A program made the position numbers and the translations under genes. A stretch of 64,000 nt of DNA from Peribacillus muralis (lineage in GTDB: Bacteria; Bacillota; Bacilli; Bacillales; DSM-1321), in the NCBI RefSeq assembly GCF_001439925.1, contig NZ_LMBV01000007.1, positions 1-64,000 on the forward strand. Direction: 5' to 3'. Below are positions 52,101 to 60,749 of the stretch, in pieces. The notes under the pieces are model-generated. The model saw only the letters and a list, made by a program, of their open reading frames with translations. It searched no databases and had not been told where the DNA came from. How positions within the stretch are numbered: position 1 is the first letter of the stretch; every line of letters starts with the position of its first letter.

Positions 52101-52214
52101 ACGCACTCTCCTTGTTTATCTTAAATAGGTAATATATACTTTGTTTATGAATTGAAGTCATATATAATTTTTTATTGTACTTACCTATTTTTAGTTAAAA
52201 GGGATGGTTAAGAG

Positions 52215-52676
52215 ATGATATATATAACAACAGGTATAGCAATCGTGATGGCTATAGGTGTTTTCATGTTTCGGATGAAGGAAACGAAAAAACCAGTGAA
52301 TGAAAAAAAAATCATCTTGCCGCCGCTATTCATGAGTACCGGCGCTTTGATGTTTATATTCCCGATGTTTAGGGTGACTCGATACGAATTTTTGGAAGCT
52401 CTTGTAGCAGGGATGATATTTTCCATTTTGCTAATTAAAACTTCAAAATTTGAAGTGAGAGATGAAAAAATTTATATTCTGCGCTCCAAAGCGTTCATAT
52501 TCATCTTGATCGGCCTTATGGTGATTCGACTGGTGGCAAAACTGATGCTTGGAAGCACGATTGAAATTGGTGTTTTGAGCGGTATGTTTTTCTTACTTGC
52601 TTTAGCGATGATCGTTCCATGGAGAATTGCAATGCTTTATCAATACAAAAAGGTTAAGGCAGCTAGTTTCAGCTAA
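52215..52676 (+). CDS. ccdC: CcdC family membrane protein
   Basis: 153 residues, about five membrane helices, family DUF1453/CcdC (B. subtilis yneJ). MKETKKPVNEKKIILPPLFMSTGALMFIFPMFR is characteristic. A role in cytochrome c maturation was suggested from its neighbour ccdA, which is dead here, so the gene must act without a local ccdA. Confidence 0.87.
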   Translation: MIYITTGIAIVMAIGVFMFRMKETKKPVNEKKIILPPLFMSTGALMFIFPMFRVTRYEFLEALVAGMIFSILLIKTSKFEVRDEKIYILRSKAFIFILIGLMVIRLVAKLMLGSTIEIGVLSGMFFLLALAMIVPWRIAMLYQYKKVKAASFS

Positions 52677-52714
52677 ATGGCTGTAAGCTTGAATTCAACT
52701 AATAAAAGTTATTG

Positions 52715-52751
52715 AGACCTGAGTCGAGCTTAAAAAGACTTAGGTTTTTTC
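52715..52751 (+). terminator. Terminator of yneI-ccdC
   Basis: ACCTGAGTC and GACTTAGGT pair with one G-U pair, then six T residues. Confidence 0.85.
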
Positions 52752-52903
52752 CCGTTTGGCAAAGCGTAAATGCAAATTGATTTTTAAAAGCATGCGAAAG
52801 GTTCCTATCCACGTTTTTTTTTCATTTTCAAGACGGAATCGTTGGCTCATGCCACTTCTAGTGATAACATAATTTTAACCAAATTTAAGGAGATGTTGAT
52901 AAA

Positions 52904-53209
52904 ATGGTGGATGAAGTCGTTTTAAATGATGTTCGACTGCATGTTGCTGATTTTCTAGCTGAAAATGTAGAAGGCTCTGAAGGGGTAAAAATCAGAAAAA
53001 TCCGTTTTAATTTCGAGGTTACGAATAAGGAGTACCATGATATTACAACACTGCTTTATCAAATGATTTTTGATGTGAAGATTCCACAGCTAAACGAAGA
53101 ATTTCGAGCAGAGATCCATAATTACGCAACGTCCGTTACAAATTTATATGAAGAAAATGCCGTGGGGGATTTCTCACTTGTTTTACTAGAGGTGAACGAG
53201 TTAGAATGA
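52904..53209 (+). CDS. DUF3219 family protein (YkvR-like)
   Basis: 101 residues; EVVLNDVRLHV, FNFEVTNKEYHDITTLLYQMIFDVKIP and NYATSVTNLYEENAVGDFSLVLLEV match the DUF3219/YkvR family of unknown function. Preceded by AAGGAG. It is not at this place in B. subtilis. Confidence 0.8.
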   Translation: MVDEVVLNDVRLHVADFLAENVEGSEGVKIRKIRFNFEVTNKEYHDITTLLYQMIFDVKIPQLNEEFRAEIHNYATSVTNLYEENAVGDFSLVLLEVNELE

Positions 53210-53286
53210 TTACTTTGCCAGTCTTGTAAAGATATGGGTTACTGTCTATAATAATAGTGACGATTCTATACATATGAGGTGATACT

Positions 53287-53715
53287 TTGCTTAGTGGCTG
53301 GTTTTTATGGTTTATTCTATTTTGGGTAATCCTTTTAATTTCATTGATGAGCATTGGCGGCTTTTTCATGTTTCGAAAATTCCTGAAAAGATTTCCTAAA
53401 GAAGACGGGAAGTCGGATATGGATTGGGAAGAATACTACTTAGATCAAACCAAACACTTATGGACAAAGCAGCAAAAGGAGTTACTTGAAGATTTAGTGA
53501 GCCCTGTACCAGAACTTTTCCGGGATGTTGCTCGGCATAAAATTGCCGGGAAAATCGGTGAGTTGGCCATAAAGGAAAAAGCGGGGGATATTACGGAGGA
53601 TCTTGTGATACGAGGCTATATCATCGCGACACCAAAGCGTGACCATAAATTCTTGCAAAAAAAGTTGGCTGAACGAGAAGTGAATATGAGTCCATATGAA
53701 CATTTATTCAGTTAA
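53287..53715 (+). CDS. yneK: DUF2621 membrane protein YneK
   Basis: 142 residues from TTG at 53287 (GAGGTGA upstream). One N-terminal membrane helix (WFLWFILFWVILLISLMSIGGFFMF) and a cytoplasmic domain (DWEEYYLDQTKHLW...LVSPVPELFRDVARHKIAGKIGELA). B. subtilis YneK has the same size and position between ccdC and cotM. Function unknown. Confidence 0.9.
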   Translation: MLSGWFLWFILFWVILLISLMSIGGFFMFRKFLKRFPKEDGKSDMDWEEYYLDQTKHLWTKQQKELLEDLVSPVPELFRDVARHKIAGKIGELAIKEKAGDITEDLVIRGYIIATPKRDHKFLQKKLAEREVNMSPYEHLFS

Positions 53716-53755
53716 TGTTAATGAGGAAAAGGGCCGACTGCAGGCAAACTCGAAC

Positions 53756-53802
53756 TGCCCGGTATATGTTAGACACCAGACTCACATGTACCGGGTGTTT
53801 TT
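53756..53802 (+). terminator. Terminator of yneK
   Basis: CCCGGTATATGT and ACATGTACCGGG match at 11 of 12 positions, then TGTTTTT. Confidence 0.8.
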
Positions 53803-54000
53803 ATGGCTAATTTTACAGATATGGGACTATCAATTGGGACCGACCAACAAATAATATAAAAGAAAAATTTTTAGTCAAATAAATAATGAAACTTAAAGTT
53901 CCATACTTAACAACTAATGTTATTGAAGAAATACAAAACATAATGATTATTTTTATATGAAATGTTATTCGAGTAATTGTATTGAGTTTGAGGTAATTTC

Positions 54001-54366
54001 GTAGATAAAAAAGCAGTTTTGGTAGATAAATCTCGAATTTCGTAGATAAATCTCAAATATCGTAGATAAAAAAGCAGTTTTGATAGATAAATCACAAAAT
54101 TCGTAGATAAAAAAGCAGTTTTGGTAGATAAATCTCGAATTTCGTAGATAAAGAAGCAGTTTTCGTAGATAAATCTCAAATATCGTAGATAAAAAAGCAG
54201 TTTTGCTAGATAAATCCCAAATATCGTAGATAAAGAAGCAGTTTTGGCAGATAAATCACAAATTTCGTAGAAAAAAAGCAGTTTAGGTAGATAAATCACA
54301 AAATTCGCAGATAAAAAAGCAGTTTTGGTAGATAAATCCTGAATTTCGTAAAAAAAAGCAGTTTAG
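54001..54366. repeat. Array of 18 alternating 20/21-bp repeat units
   Basis: Contiguous units of two types alternate. Type A (21 bp) is GTAGATAAAAAAGCAGTTTTG, nine copies beginning at 54001, 54062, 54103, 54144, 54185, 54226, 54267, 54307 and 54348. Type B (20 bp) is GTAGATAAATCTCGAATTTC and variants, nine copies. Only once do two B units follow each other (54022 and 54042). There are no unique spacers, so it is not a CRISPR. Unit length equals two helical turns and A/T tracts recur in phase. It lies in the long gap before sbcDC. Confidence 0.95.
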
Positions 54367-54852
54367 ATTTTTATCATAGAGATTATTGTTCGGAGCATTC
54401 TATGATTTTTTCTAGGGTATGCCTCTAATACTTATCCGCATTAATTTATACGTGCGTCTCTCCGCAGTCATGAGCTACCATGAAGAACGATATTTTCTTA
54501 CCTAACGGATGTATTAGAAAAAGTGGACAGTAAAATAAATGAGCTTGGAGATACATTTCCAAGTTCATTTTAATGTGAAAACATTGATAAATATTTCTAA
54601 GTCTTAATGTATCTGCGATTTCCTAAGTTCCAGGAACATTTGATGAAATAAGCATAAGCTTCTTTCTTTACATATTTTTACTTAACTAAACAATCAACAA
54701 GGGTTTCGGGTTTTCTCATTCCGAAACTCTTCTTTCATTTGTACAGCAGATTTGAAAGTATGGTAAAAATTAGAACATTTGTACCCAAACCATGCTATTC
54801 TATGAATTTTTGCTATAATAATAGTAAGTAAAAATGAGGACGGAGTGAAACT
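54367..54852. other. Intergenic before sbcD
   Basis: 486 bases without a gene. Contains the hairpin at 54532-54573 and, directly before sbcD, TATAAT (about 54813) as a possible -10 box. Confidence 0.5.
54532..54573. terminator. Hairpin, possible bidirectional terminator
   Basis: AAATGAGCTTGGA and TCCAAGTTCATTT pair along 13 positions with one G-U pair, with A/T flanks. No gene ends close to it. Confidence 0.6.
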
Positions 54853-55998
54853 ATGAAATTTATTCATACGGCTGATTGGCATTTAGGGAAAATTGTTCAC
54901 GGTGTACATATGACAGAGGATCAAAGGTATGCACTGCAGCAATTCATAAATATAGTCGAGGAAGAAAAACCGGATGCGGTCGTGATTGCAGGGGACTTAT
55001 ATGATCGTTCGGTTCCCCCCATTGAGGCCGTGGATCTTCTTGATGAAATCCTTTATACAATTAATGTGAAAATGAACATACCGATCGTTGCTATATCTGG
55101 AAACCATGATTCGGCACAACGGCTTTCCTTCGGTTCATCCTGGTATCGTCATAGTCAGTTATATATTCAGGGAAAATTGACGAAAACATGTGAGCCGGTT
55201 CGCATCAAGGGTGTGAATTTTTATTGCGTCCCATATGCGGAACCAGGGACGGTTCGCCACCTTTTTGAAGATGATAGCATCCATACCCATCAAGACGCCA
55301 TGAAGCGGATAACAGGTAAGATTGCGGAGAATTTCAATAAGGATGAACCGAATGTCTTTGTGGGACATGCCTTTGTTTTAGGCGGCAAAACGAGTGATTC
55401 GGAGCGTGTTTTGTCAGTTGGCGGTTCCGGCTGTGTTACCTCGGATCTATTCGATGCGTTCGATTATACGGCGCTAGGGCATCTGCATAGTCCAGATGCG
55501 ATTCGCCACCCTAAAGTGTTTTACTCTGGATCACTTATGAAATACTCGTTCTCTGAGGCTAAACAAAAAAAATCGCTCTCCATCGTCGAGATGAAAGAGG
55601 ATGGGAGTTTTGAACTAAGCTATCGATCTTTGGCACCAAAGCTGGATATGAGGGAAATAGCAGGGACGATGGAGGAACTGCTTGATCCCGCCTTTTATCA
55701 ATTGCAAAAACAGGATGACTACTTGAAAATAACCCTGAATGATGAGGGCTCGCTCATCGATCCGATTAATCGCTTACGCCAAATATATCCGAATGTACTT
55801 CACCTTGAGCGAAAATGGGATTTGACCGATCTGAGAAGAAAAAAAGCCTTTTCCGCCATTAAGGATGAACAGAAATCGGAATTGGATCTGTTTGAATCGT
55901 TTTATCAAGAAATGACGGATCGAAATTTCGATTCCCAAAAACAGGATTTGATGGTTTCGGTAATTGAAGCCGTTAAGAAAGAGGAGGCCTTGAAATGA
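54853..55998 (+). CDS. sbcD: Exonuclease subunit SbcD (Mre11 type)
   Basis: 381 residues. Calcineurin-like phosphoesterase motifs: HTADWHLG, VIAGDLYDRS, ISGNHDS, VGHAFVLGG, LGHLHSPD. C-terminal capping domain. With SbcC it forms the ATP-dependent nuclease that opens hairpins and protein-blocked DNA ends. The stop overlaps the sbcC start by four bases. Confidence 0.96.
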   Translation: MKFIHTADWHLGKIVHGVHMTEDQRYALQQFINIVEEEKPDAVVIAGDLYDRSVPPIEAVDLLDEILYTINVKMNIPIVAISGNHDSAQRLSFGSSWYRHSQLYIQGKLTKTCEPVRIKGVNFYCVPYAEPGTVRHLFEDDSIHTHQDAMKRITGKIAENFNKDEPNVFVGHAFVLGGKTSDSERVLSVGGSGCVTSDLFDAFDYTALGHLHSPDAIRHPKVFYSGSLMKYSFSEAKQKKSLSIVEMKEDGSFELSYRSLAPKLDMREIAGTMEELLDPAFYQLQKQDDYLKITLNDEGSLIDPINRLRQIYPNVLHLERKWDLTDLRRKKAFSAIKDEQKSELDLFESFYQEMTDRNFDSQKQDLMVSVIEAVKKEEALK

Positions 55999-58900
55999 GA
56001 CCGGATATTTTAACGATGCAGGCATTCGGGCCTTATGCAGGAAGGGAAATTATTGATTTCAATTCCCTTGGGGAGCGGACGATGTTTGTCATTTCTGGTA
56101 AGACAGGTGCAGGTAAAACGACTATATTTGATGGAATTAGTTTTGCGATATATGGAAAGGCAAGCGGTGAAGACCGAAGCGGGCAGGATCTGCGGAGTCA
56201 ATTTGCCGAAGATGATAGGTTGACGGAGGTCTCGCTGCAATTCACTTTGCGTGGAAAAACCTATTTGGTGATCCGGTCACCACAGCAGGAACGGAAGAAA
56301 AAGGCTGGAGAGGGAACGACAACAGTCGGGGCAAAAGCTGAGTTATATGAAATAGTGGCTGGTGGAAATAAATTGCTCGGCGCAAATGTCCGTGAGGTGG
56401 AAGAGAGAATCAAATCACTCATTGGGCTTGATGCCAATCAATTCCGGCAAATCCTGATGATTCCGCAAAATGAATTCCGCAAACTGTTAACTTCCGATAG
56501 CAAAGATAAGGAACAAATTCTTCAGAAGTTATTTCATACAGAACTTTATAAACGGATAGAAGAAAAATTAAAAGAAGAAGCATCCGTACTTAAGCGGGAA
56601 AGTGAAAAAAGTGCGCAGCGACGAATCGAATTGATGAAGGCGATTAAAGCTGGCAATCATGAAGAACTGCAAACACAACTGCAAGCTGAAGAGCCTAACG
56701 AACAGGAAGTCCTTCCGCTATTACAGGATGTCATATCGGCTGCCAGAGAAAGAGGTAAACAGTTAAAAGAACAAATTCAGGAAAAGCAGCAGGCTCGTGA
56801 TTTAGTAAATCAAGAGCTTTCAAAAGCGGCAGATTTGCTGGATAAGTTTTCTGATAAAGAGAAATTGCGAAAAGAGAAGGAGCACCTTGAAGCAAGGCAG
56901 CCGGAAATGGAATTAGTGAAGCAACGGATTAAAATGGCACACAAAGCGGCTTCGCTTGAAAAGCAGGAACAATATTATTTGCGAATTGGCAAGCAGGTGC
57001 ATGATGCGAATGAGGAGCTGCAAAAGCTGGGCGAGCAAGCGGAAAAGCTGCAAGCGGAGCGCAAGGAGAAGCAGGATACCTACGAACAGGAAATGTTGAA
57101 GGGAAATGAAAGGGAGCAGGCCATACGTAATGTGCATCAGCTTGAGCAGGTAAAAGGGGCGGTCATGACTTTTGCCAGCTTAACAGCCCAAGTTACTTTG
57201 GATGAAAAAGAATGGCGGAACAGTAAAGAGCTTCGTGAAAAAAATGTCGCTCAGCATCAGCAAGTTGAAGAAGATGCCGAGAAGATGGCACTCGAAAAAA
57301 GCGAAGCGGAAAAAGCGGCAGTCCTGCATCGTGAGAAAGAATTGGAAGCAGAAAAAGTGAAACAATCGTTAACGAAAATGAAAAAGCTCCAAGAAGTATT
57401 TTCCGAGATTCAACATACTAAGCGGGTTATGGATGATAAGAATAAACGGTTCCAAGAAATTCAAGAAATTCAAGGGTTGGAAAAGGAGAAACTGGAAGCA
57501 CTCAATCATAGGTGGAGATCAGGTCAGGCGGGCATGCTTGCTTCGATGTTGCACTCCGGGGAAGATTGTCCGGTGTGCGGCTCGGAAAACCACCCAAAAC
57601 CGGCACAAATGCATGAGGATATGCCGACGGATATGGAATTGAAGGAGCAAGAAAACAAGCTGGTAATGGCAGAACGACAAAAAAGCCAAGCGGAAAGCGA
57701 ATATTACAAAGCCCAATCCAAATTTGATGCACTAGTTGCCTCTTCTCAGGAAAAATTACGGGACATACAAGCTGAGATGCCCTCATTCAAGCCTGAAGAC
57801 ATCGATCATCACTTAAAGGAATTGGTCGCAAAAGGCGAAACACTACATGCGGAATTAGCCGAATTGCTGCAAAAAAAATCCGGAATCTCTGAAATGGAAA
57901 CAGTGGTACTGGCATTAAAAGAGAAGGCAGCCAAGCTAAAAGAGAATTTGGCCGCTTTGGAAAGAAACGAAGACCATGGAAAAACGAGGTACATTGAAAA
58001 CTCAACGAAATTAGCAGGCTTAACCGACTCCCTGCCAGAAGGGATCCGGACCGAGGCCGAATATGATGTGGCGTATCAAATCGCCGTGAAAACACAGAAG
58101 CGATTACAGACGGCCTTGGAGGAAGCACAAAAAAACCTTCAAATGGTAAAGGAAAAAGAATCGGTCATCCTGGCAAAGAAAGAGTCCAGAAGCGGAAATA
58201 TCAAGGAGTTAAACGAAGAATTGAAGGCGGAACGGGAAAAGTTCATTGAGGATATGACTCATCAAGGTTTTTCCAATTATAAAGAATATACGGCAGCGAA
58301 AAAATCGGAAGCGGCTCTCGGAAACTTGGAAGAGCAAGTCCAGCAGTATAATCAAAATTGGCAAAGTGTGTTAAGTTTATTCCATGATCTGGAGATGAAA
58401 TTAAAGGATGTGATCAAACCGGATCTAGAAGGATTGCAGAAGACCTTTGAATTCATAAATGAAGAAGTGGAGTCAATGCGCCATAGTCTAAATCAAATGC
58501 TTACGGAAAAACAAACGAACGAAGAAATCGAGAGCAAACTGGCGCAAATCAGGGAAGATCAGAAAAGTCTTGATGAAAGGTACAGTATCGTCGGGCATTT
58601 ATCAGAAATTTCCAAAGGTCAAAACTCCTTCCGAATCACGTTTGAACGGTATGTTTTGGCAGCCTTTTTAGATGACATTCTAAAAGAAGCCAATTCAAGA
58701 TTGCTGAAAATGACTAGCGGCCGTTACCAGTTGCTCAGAAAGCTGGATCCAACACGCAGGAACATTCAGAGCGGGCTGGAGTTATCTGTATACGACCAAT
58801 ATACGGGCCAGGAGAGGCATGTCAAAACCCTATCGGGAGGAGAGAGCTTTAAGGCGTCGCTTGCGCTCGCTTTGGGTCTTGCGGATGTTGTCCAGCAGAA

Positions 58901-59126
58901 TGCAGGCGGAATCTCGCTTGAAACGATGTTCATCGATGAAGGGTTCGGTACGCTCGATCCTGAATCTCTTGAGCAGGCAATTGAAGCGTTAATGGAAATA
59001 CAAAGCACGGGAAGGTTAGTCGGAATCATTTCGCACGTTCCGGAATTGAAGGAAAGGATCGATGCCCAGCTCCAAGTCATTGCGACGCAAAAGGGCAGCC
59101 GGACGACCTTTTACTTTGCTGGGTAA
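55995..59126 (+). CDS. sbcC: Exonuclease subunit SbcC (Rad50 type)
   Basis: 1043 residues. Walker A GKTGAGKTT (35-43), long coiled coils about 180-500 and 560-850, zinc hook CPVC at 525-528, ABC signature TLSGGESFKASLALALGLADV and Walker B MFIDEGFGTLD near the end. It clamps and positions DNA for SbcD. The 20/21-bp direct-repeat array upstream is not palindromic, so no special link to SbcCD can be claimed. Confidence 0.96.
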   Translation: MRPDILTMQAFGPYAGREIIDFNSLGERTMFVISGKTGAGKTTIFDGISFAIYGKASGEDRSGQDLRSQFAEDDRLTEVSLQFTLRGKTYLVIRSPQQERKKKAGEGTTTVGAKAELYEIVAGGNKLLGANVREVEERIKSLIGLDANQFRQILMIPQNEFRKLLTSDSKDKEQILQKLFHTELYKRIEEKLKEEASVLKRESEKSAQRRIELMKAIKAGNHEELQTQLQAEEPNEQEVLPLLQDVISAARERGKQLKEQIQEKQQARDLVNQELSKAADLLDKFSDKEKLRKEKEHLEARQPEMELVKQRIKMAHKAASLEKQEQYYLRIGKQVHDANEELQKLGEQAEKLQAERKEKQDTYEQEMLKGNEREQAIRNVHQLEQVKGAVMTFASLTAQVTLDEKEWRNSKELREKNVAQHQQVEEDAEKMALEKSEAEKAAVLHREKELEAEKVKQSLTKMKKLQEVFSEIQHTKRVMDDKNKRFQEIQEIQGLEKEKLEALNHRWRSGQAGMLASMLHSGEDCPVCGSENHPKPAQMHEDMPTDMELKEQENKLVMAERQKSQAESEYYKAQSKFDALVASSQEKLRDIQAEMPSFKPEDIDHHLKELVAKGETLHAELAELLQKKSGISEMETVVLALKEKAAKLKENLAALERNEDHGKTRYIENSTKLAGLTDSLPEGIRTEAEYDVAYQIAVKTQKRLQTALEEAQKNLQMVKEKESVILAKKESRSGNIKELNEELKAEREKFIEDMTHQGFSNYKEYTAAKKSEAALGNLEEQVQQYNQNWQSVLSLFHDLEMKLKDVIKPDLEGLQKTFEFINEEVESMRHSLNQMLTEKQTNEEIESKLAQIREDQKSLDERYSIVGHLSEISKGQNSFRITFERYVLAAFLDDILKEANSRLLKMTSGRYQLLRKLDPTRRNIQSGLELSVYDQYTGQERHVKTLSGGESFKASLALALGLADVVQQNAGGISLETMFIDEGFGTLDPESLEQAIEALMEIQSTGRLVGIISHVPELKERIDAQLQVIATQKGSRTTFYFAG

Positions 59127-59136
59127 TCCAAGATGA

Positions 59137-59184
59137 AAAGAATGGCCCGGGAGCGAAAATGCTCTCTAGGCCATTCTTTTTTTG
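59137..59184 (+). terminator. Terminator of sbcDC
   Basis: AAAGAATGGCC and GGCCATTCTTT pair perfectly around a long loop and T residues follow; faces the convergent cotM gene. Confidence 0.88.
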
Positions 59185-59198
59185 TTATGATGAACGAA

Positions 59199-59606
59199 CT
59201 ACTCAATATTTATATCCTCTGCTTTTTTTCCGGGGGAAAACTTATGGATGCGAATCACCAAAATGGGATTCGAGAATTCAGCGGTGATCCTGCGTGTGCA
59301 AATCGAAAAGGGGAAGGGGATATTTCTCTGTGTGGGAATTGTATCCGCTTTATTATCAATTAAAGGCTTATGAGCTTCGTCAACGATGATCGATAGCTCA
59401 TTATCACTTAGGCACACCTTAATATCCTCGACCTCATGATTTTCCAAAACCGCTTCCACCATGTACTCATCGTCACTTTCGTATATATCAATTGAAAAAA
59501 GCTGATGATCCAACGCACAAGTTTCCGGATCCAGAAAAAATTTCTTCACCCATTCATCAAACTTTTCAACCTCATTCATTTGTGATCCATGTTGATTGTC
59601 TTGCAT
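59199..59606 (-). CDS. cotM: Spore coat protein CotM (alpha-crystallin fold)
   Basis: 135 residues. VEKFDEWVKKFFLDP and FSIDIYESDDEYMVEAVL match the CotM start region, followed by an Hsp20-like beta sandwich. B. subtilis has cotM next to yneK, so the place agrees. A SigK promoter lies upstream. Outer-coat component made in the mother cell. It could be mistaken for a general Hsp20 chaperone. Confidence 0.82.
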   Translation of the reverse strand: MQDNQHGSQMNEVEKFDEWVKKFFLDPETCALDHQLFSIDIYESDDEYMVEAVLENHEVEDIKVCLSDNELSIIVDEAHKPLIDNKADTIPTQRNIPFPFSICTRRITAEFSNPILVIRIHKFSPGKKAEDINIE

Positions 59607-59635
59607 TTTTGATACCCCCGGTTTTCCTTTGTATG

Positions 59636-59664
59636 TATTATATGTCCGAAGGATGAAGATTGGT
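59636..59664 (-). promoter_or_regulatory. SigK promoter of cotM
   Basis: On the minus strand: -35 ACC (59664-59662), 17-bp spacer, -10 CATATAATA (59644-59636). Fits AC-N16/17-CATANNNTA. About 25 bases from here to the start codon. Confidence 0.75.
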
Positions 59665-59907
59665 GAATGGAAAAGTGAAAATGATTACACAAAAGAACCG
59701 AGCCTAAACTGTCCAGCTTCTTGAAATTGTTCAAAGCGAATCGGTAGGGAAAGCATCTGCCATGCACCTCACTTTATAATGCGCTGAGCTTTATATTTCG
59801 TAAGGCGGGTAGGTCCTATCTATACAAAATGAGTTAGGTCTTGCTTTAGTCATTTAATGCAAGGCTACAGTAGGTATTCTTTAATAGCTTTGGATCTCAG
59901 ATCAATA
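59665..59907. other. Intergenic, no gene seen
   Basis: 243 bases. B. subtilis has sspP-sspO and citB after cotM; I find none of these here, so conserved order ends at cotM. Confidence 0.5.
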
Positions 59908-60456
59908 TTAATTCCTATGTTTAAAAATTCCATAATAAACAAGGTCTTCATATTGTTTTTCTTTCATGATATGTTCTCTTAAAACACCTTCTTTTCTCAT
60001 TCCTATTTTCTCTAAAACTCTTCCTGAAGCCGGATTTGAGCTAAAGTGACGAGCATATACTTTATGATATTGCTTATCTGTAAAGGCAAATTCGAGTATC
60101 GCTAATCCAGCCTCGGTAGCATAACCCTTTCCCCAAAATTCTTCTCCAAACCAATAACCGATTTCACCATTGTTAAAGTTTTGATTGTAAGATAATGCTA
60201 TTGCTCCAAGTAATTTTCCTGTAACTTTATCTGTAATAGCAAATTCATAGGAGCTATTATCATTAAAATTATGAAGATGATTTTCTATCCAGGATAAAGC
60301 GTCCTCTATGGAATAGGGATAAGGCAGATGTAAAGTATTTTTGTAAATATTATAATTATTACAAAGCTTAGTAACCTCTGTTGCATCTGATGTTTGAAAC
60401 AGTCTTAACAATAATCTTTTAGTAGAAATCGTTTTATTTAGGCTATCATAAATCAA
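59908..60456 (-). CDS. GNAT acetyltransferase (RimJ/RimL-like)
   Basis: 182 residues. TKRLLLRLFQTSDATEVTKLCNN at the start and the acetyl-CoA loop region IGYWFGEEFWGKGYATEAGLAILEFAF, then ASGRVLEKIGMRKEGVLREH, are typical of Acetyltransf_3 proteins that acetylate protein N-termini or small amines. The substrate is unknown. Single gene. Confidence 0.87.
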   Translation of the reverse strand: MIYDSLNKTISTKRLLLRLFQTSDATEVTKLCNNYNIYKNTLHLPYPYSIEDALSWIENHLHNFNDNSSYEFAITDKVTGKLLGAIALSYNQNFNNGEIGYWFGEEFWGKGYATEAGLAILEFAFTDKQYHKVYARHFSSNPASGRVLEKIGMRKEGVLREHIMKEKQYEDLVYYGIFKHRN

Positions 60457-60749
60457 ATTAATCCCCCCATTGTGTTTATTTTAACATAAATATCCAAATT
60501 GGTTAGTTACTTGATATACATTCACTTTTTATCTATGAAAATTCATCAACTATATTAATTCAATAATGAATTATTGGACTATAGATGAATCCCTTGCAGT
60601 GAAGGTTTAAAAAGGAATTAAATTCAATAGTGAATTAATTTTACTCATTACAAGCTACAAATCCACATATTTGGCTTGGCATGCAAGTTGCATGATAAAT
60701 ACATATTAAACATGCACGATGGGAAATTCGTATATAGGAGGGATGAAGG
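60457..60749. other. Intergenic before the acyl-CoA ligase gene
   Basis: About 290 AT-rich bases. The ATTCAATA(A/G)TGAATTA inverted element occurs twice (about 60559-60573 and 60625-60639) and could be an operator for the downstream cluster. No other feature. Confidence 0.45.

Noticed and set aside
53907-54299. 130-residue minus-strand protein rich in YLRYLRFIYE repeats
   Set aside because: It is only the translation of the tandem repeat array; no binding site and no relation to a known fold.
54001-54366. CRISPR array
   Set aside because: Units are contiguous 20/21-mers without unique spacers, the two unit types alternate, and no cas gene is in the window.
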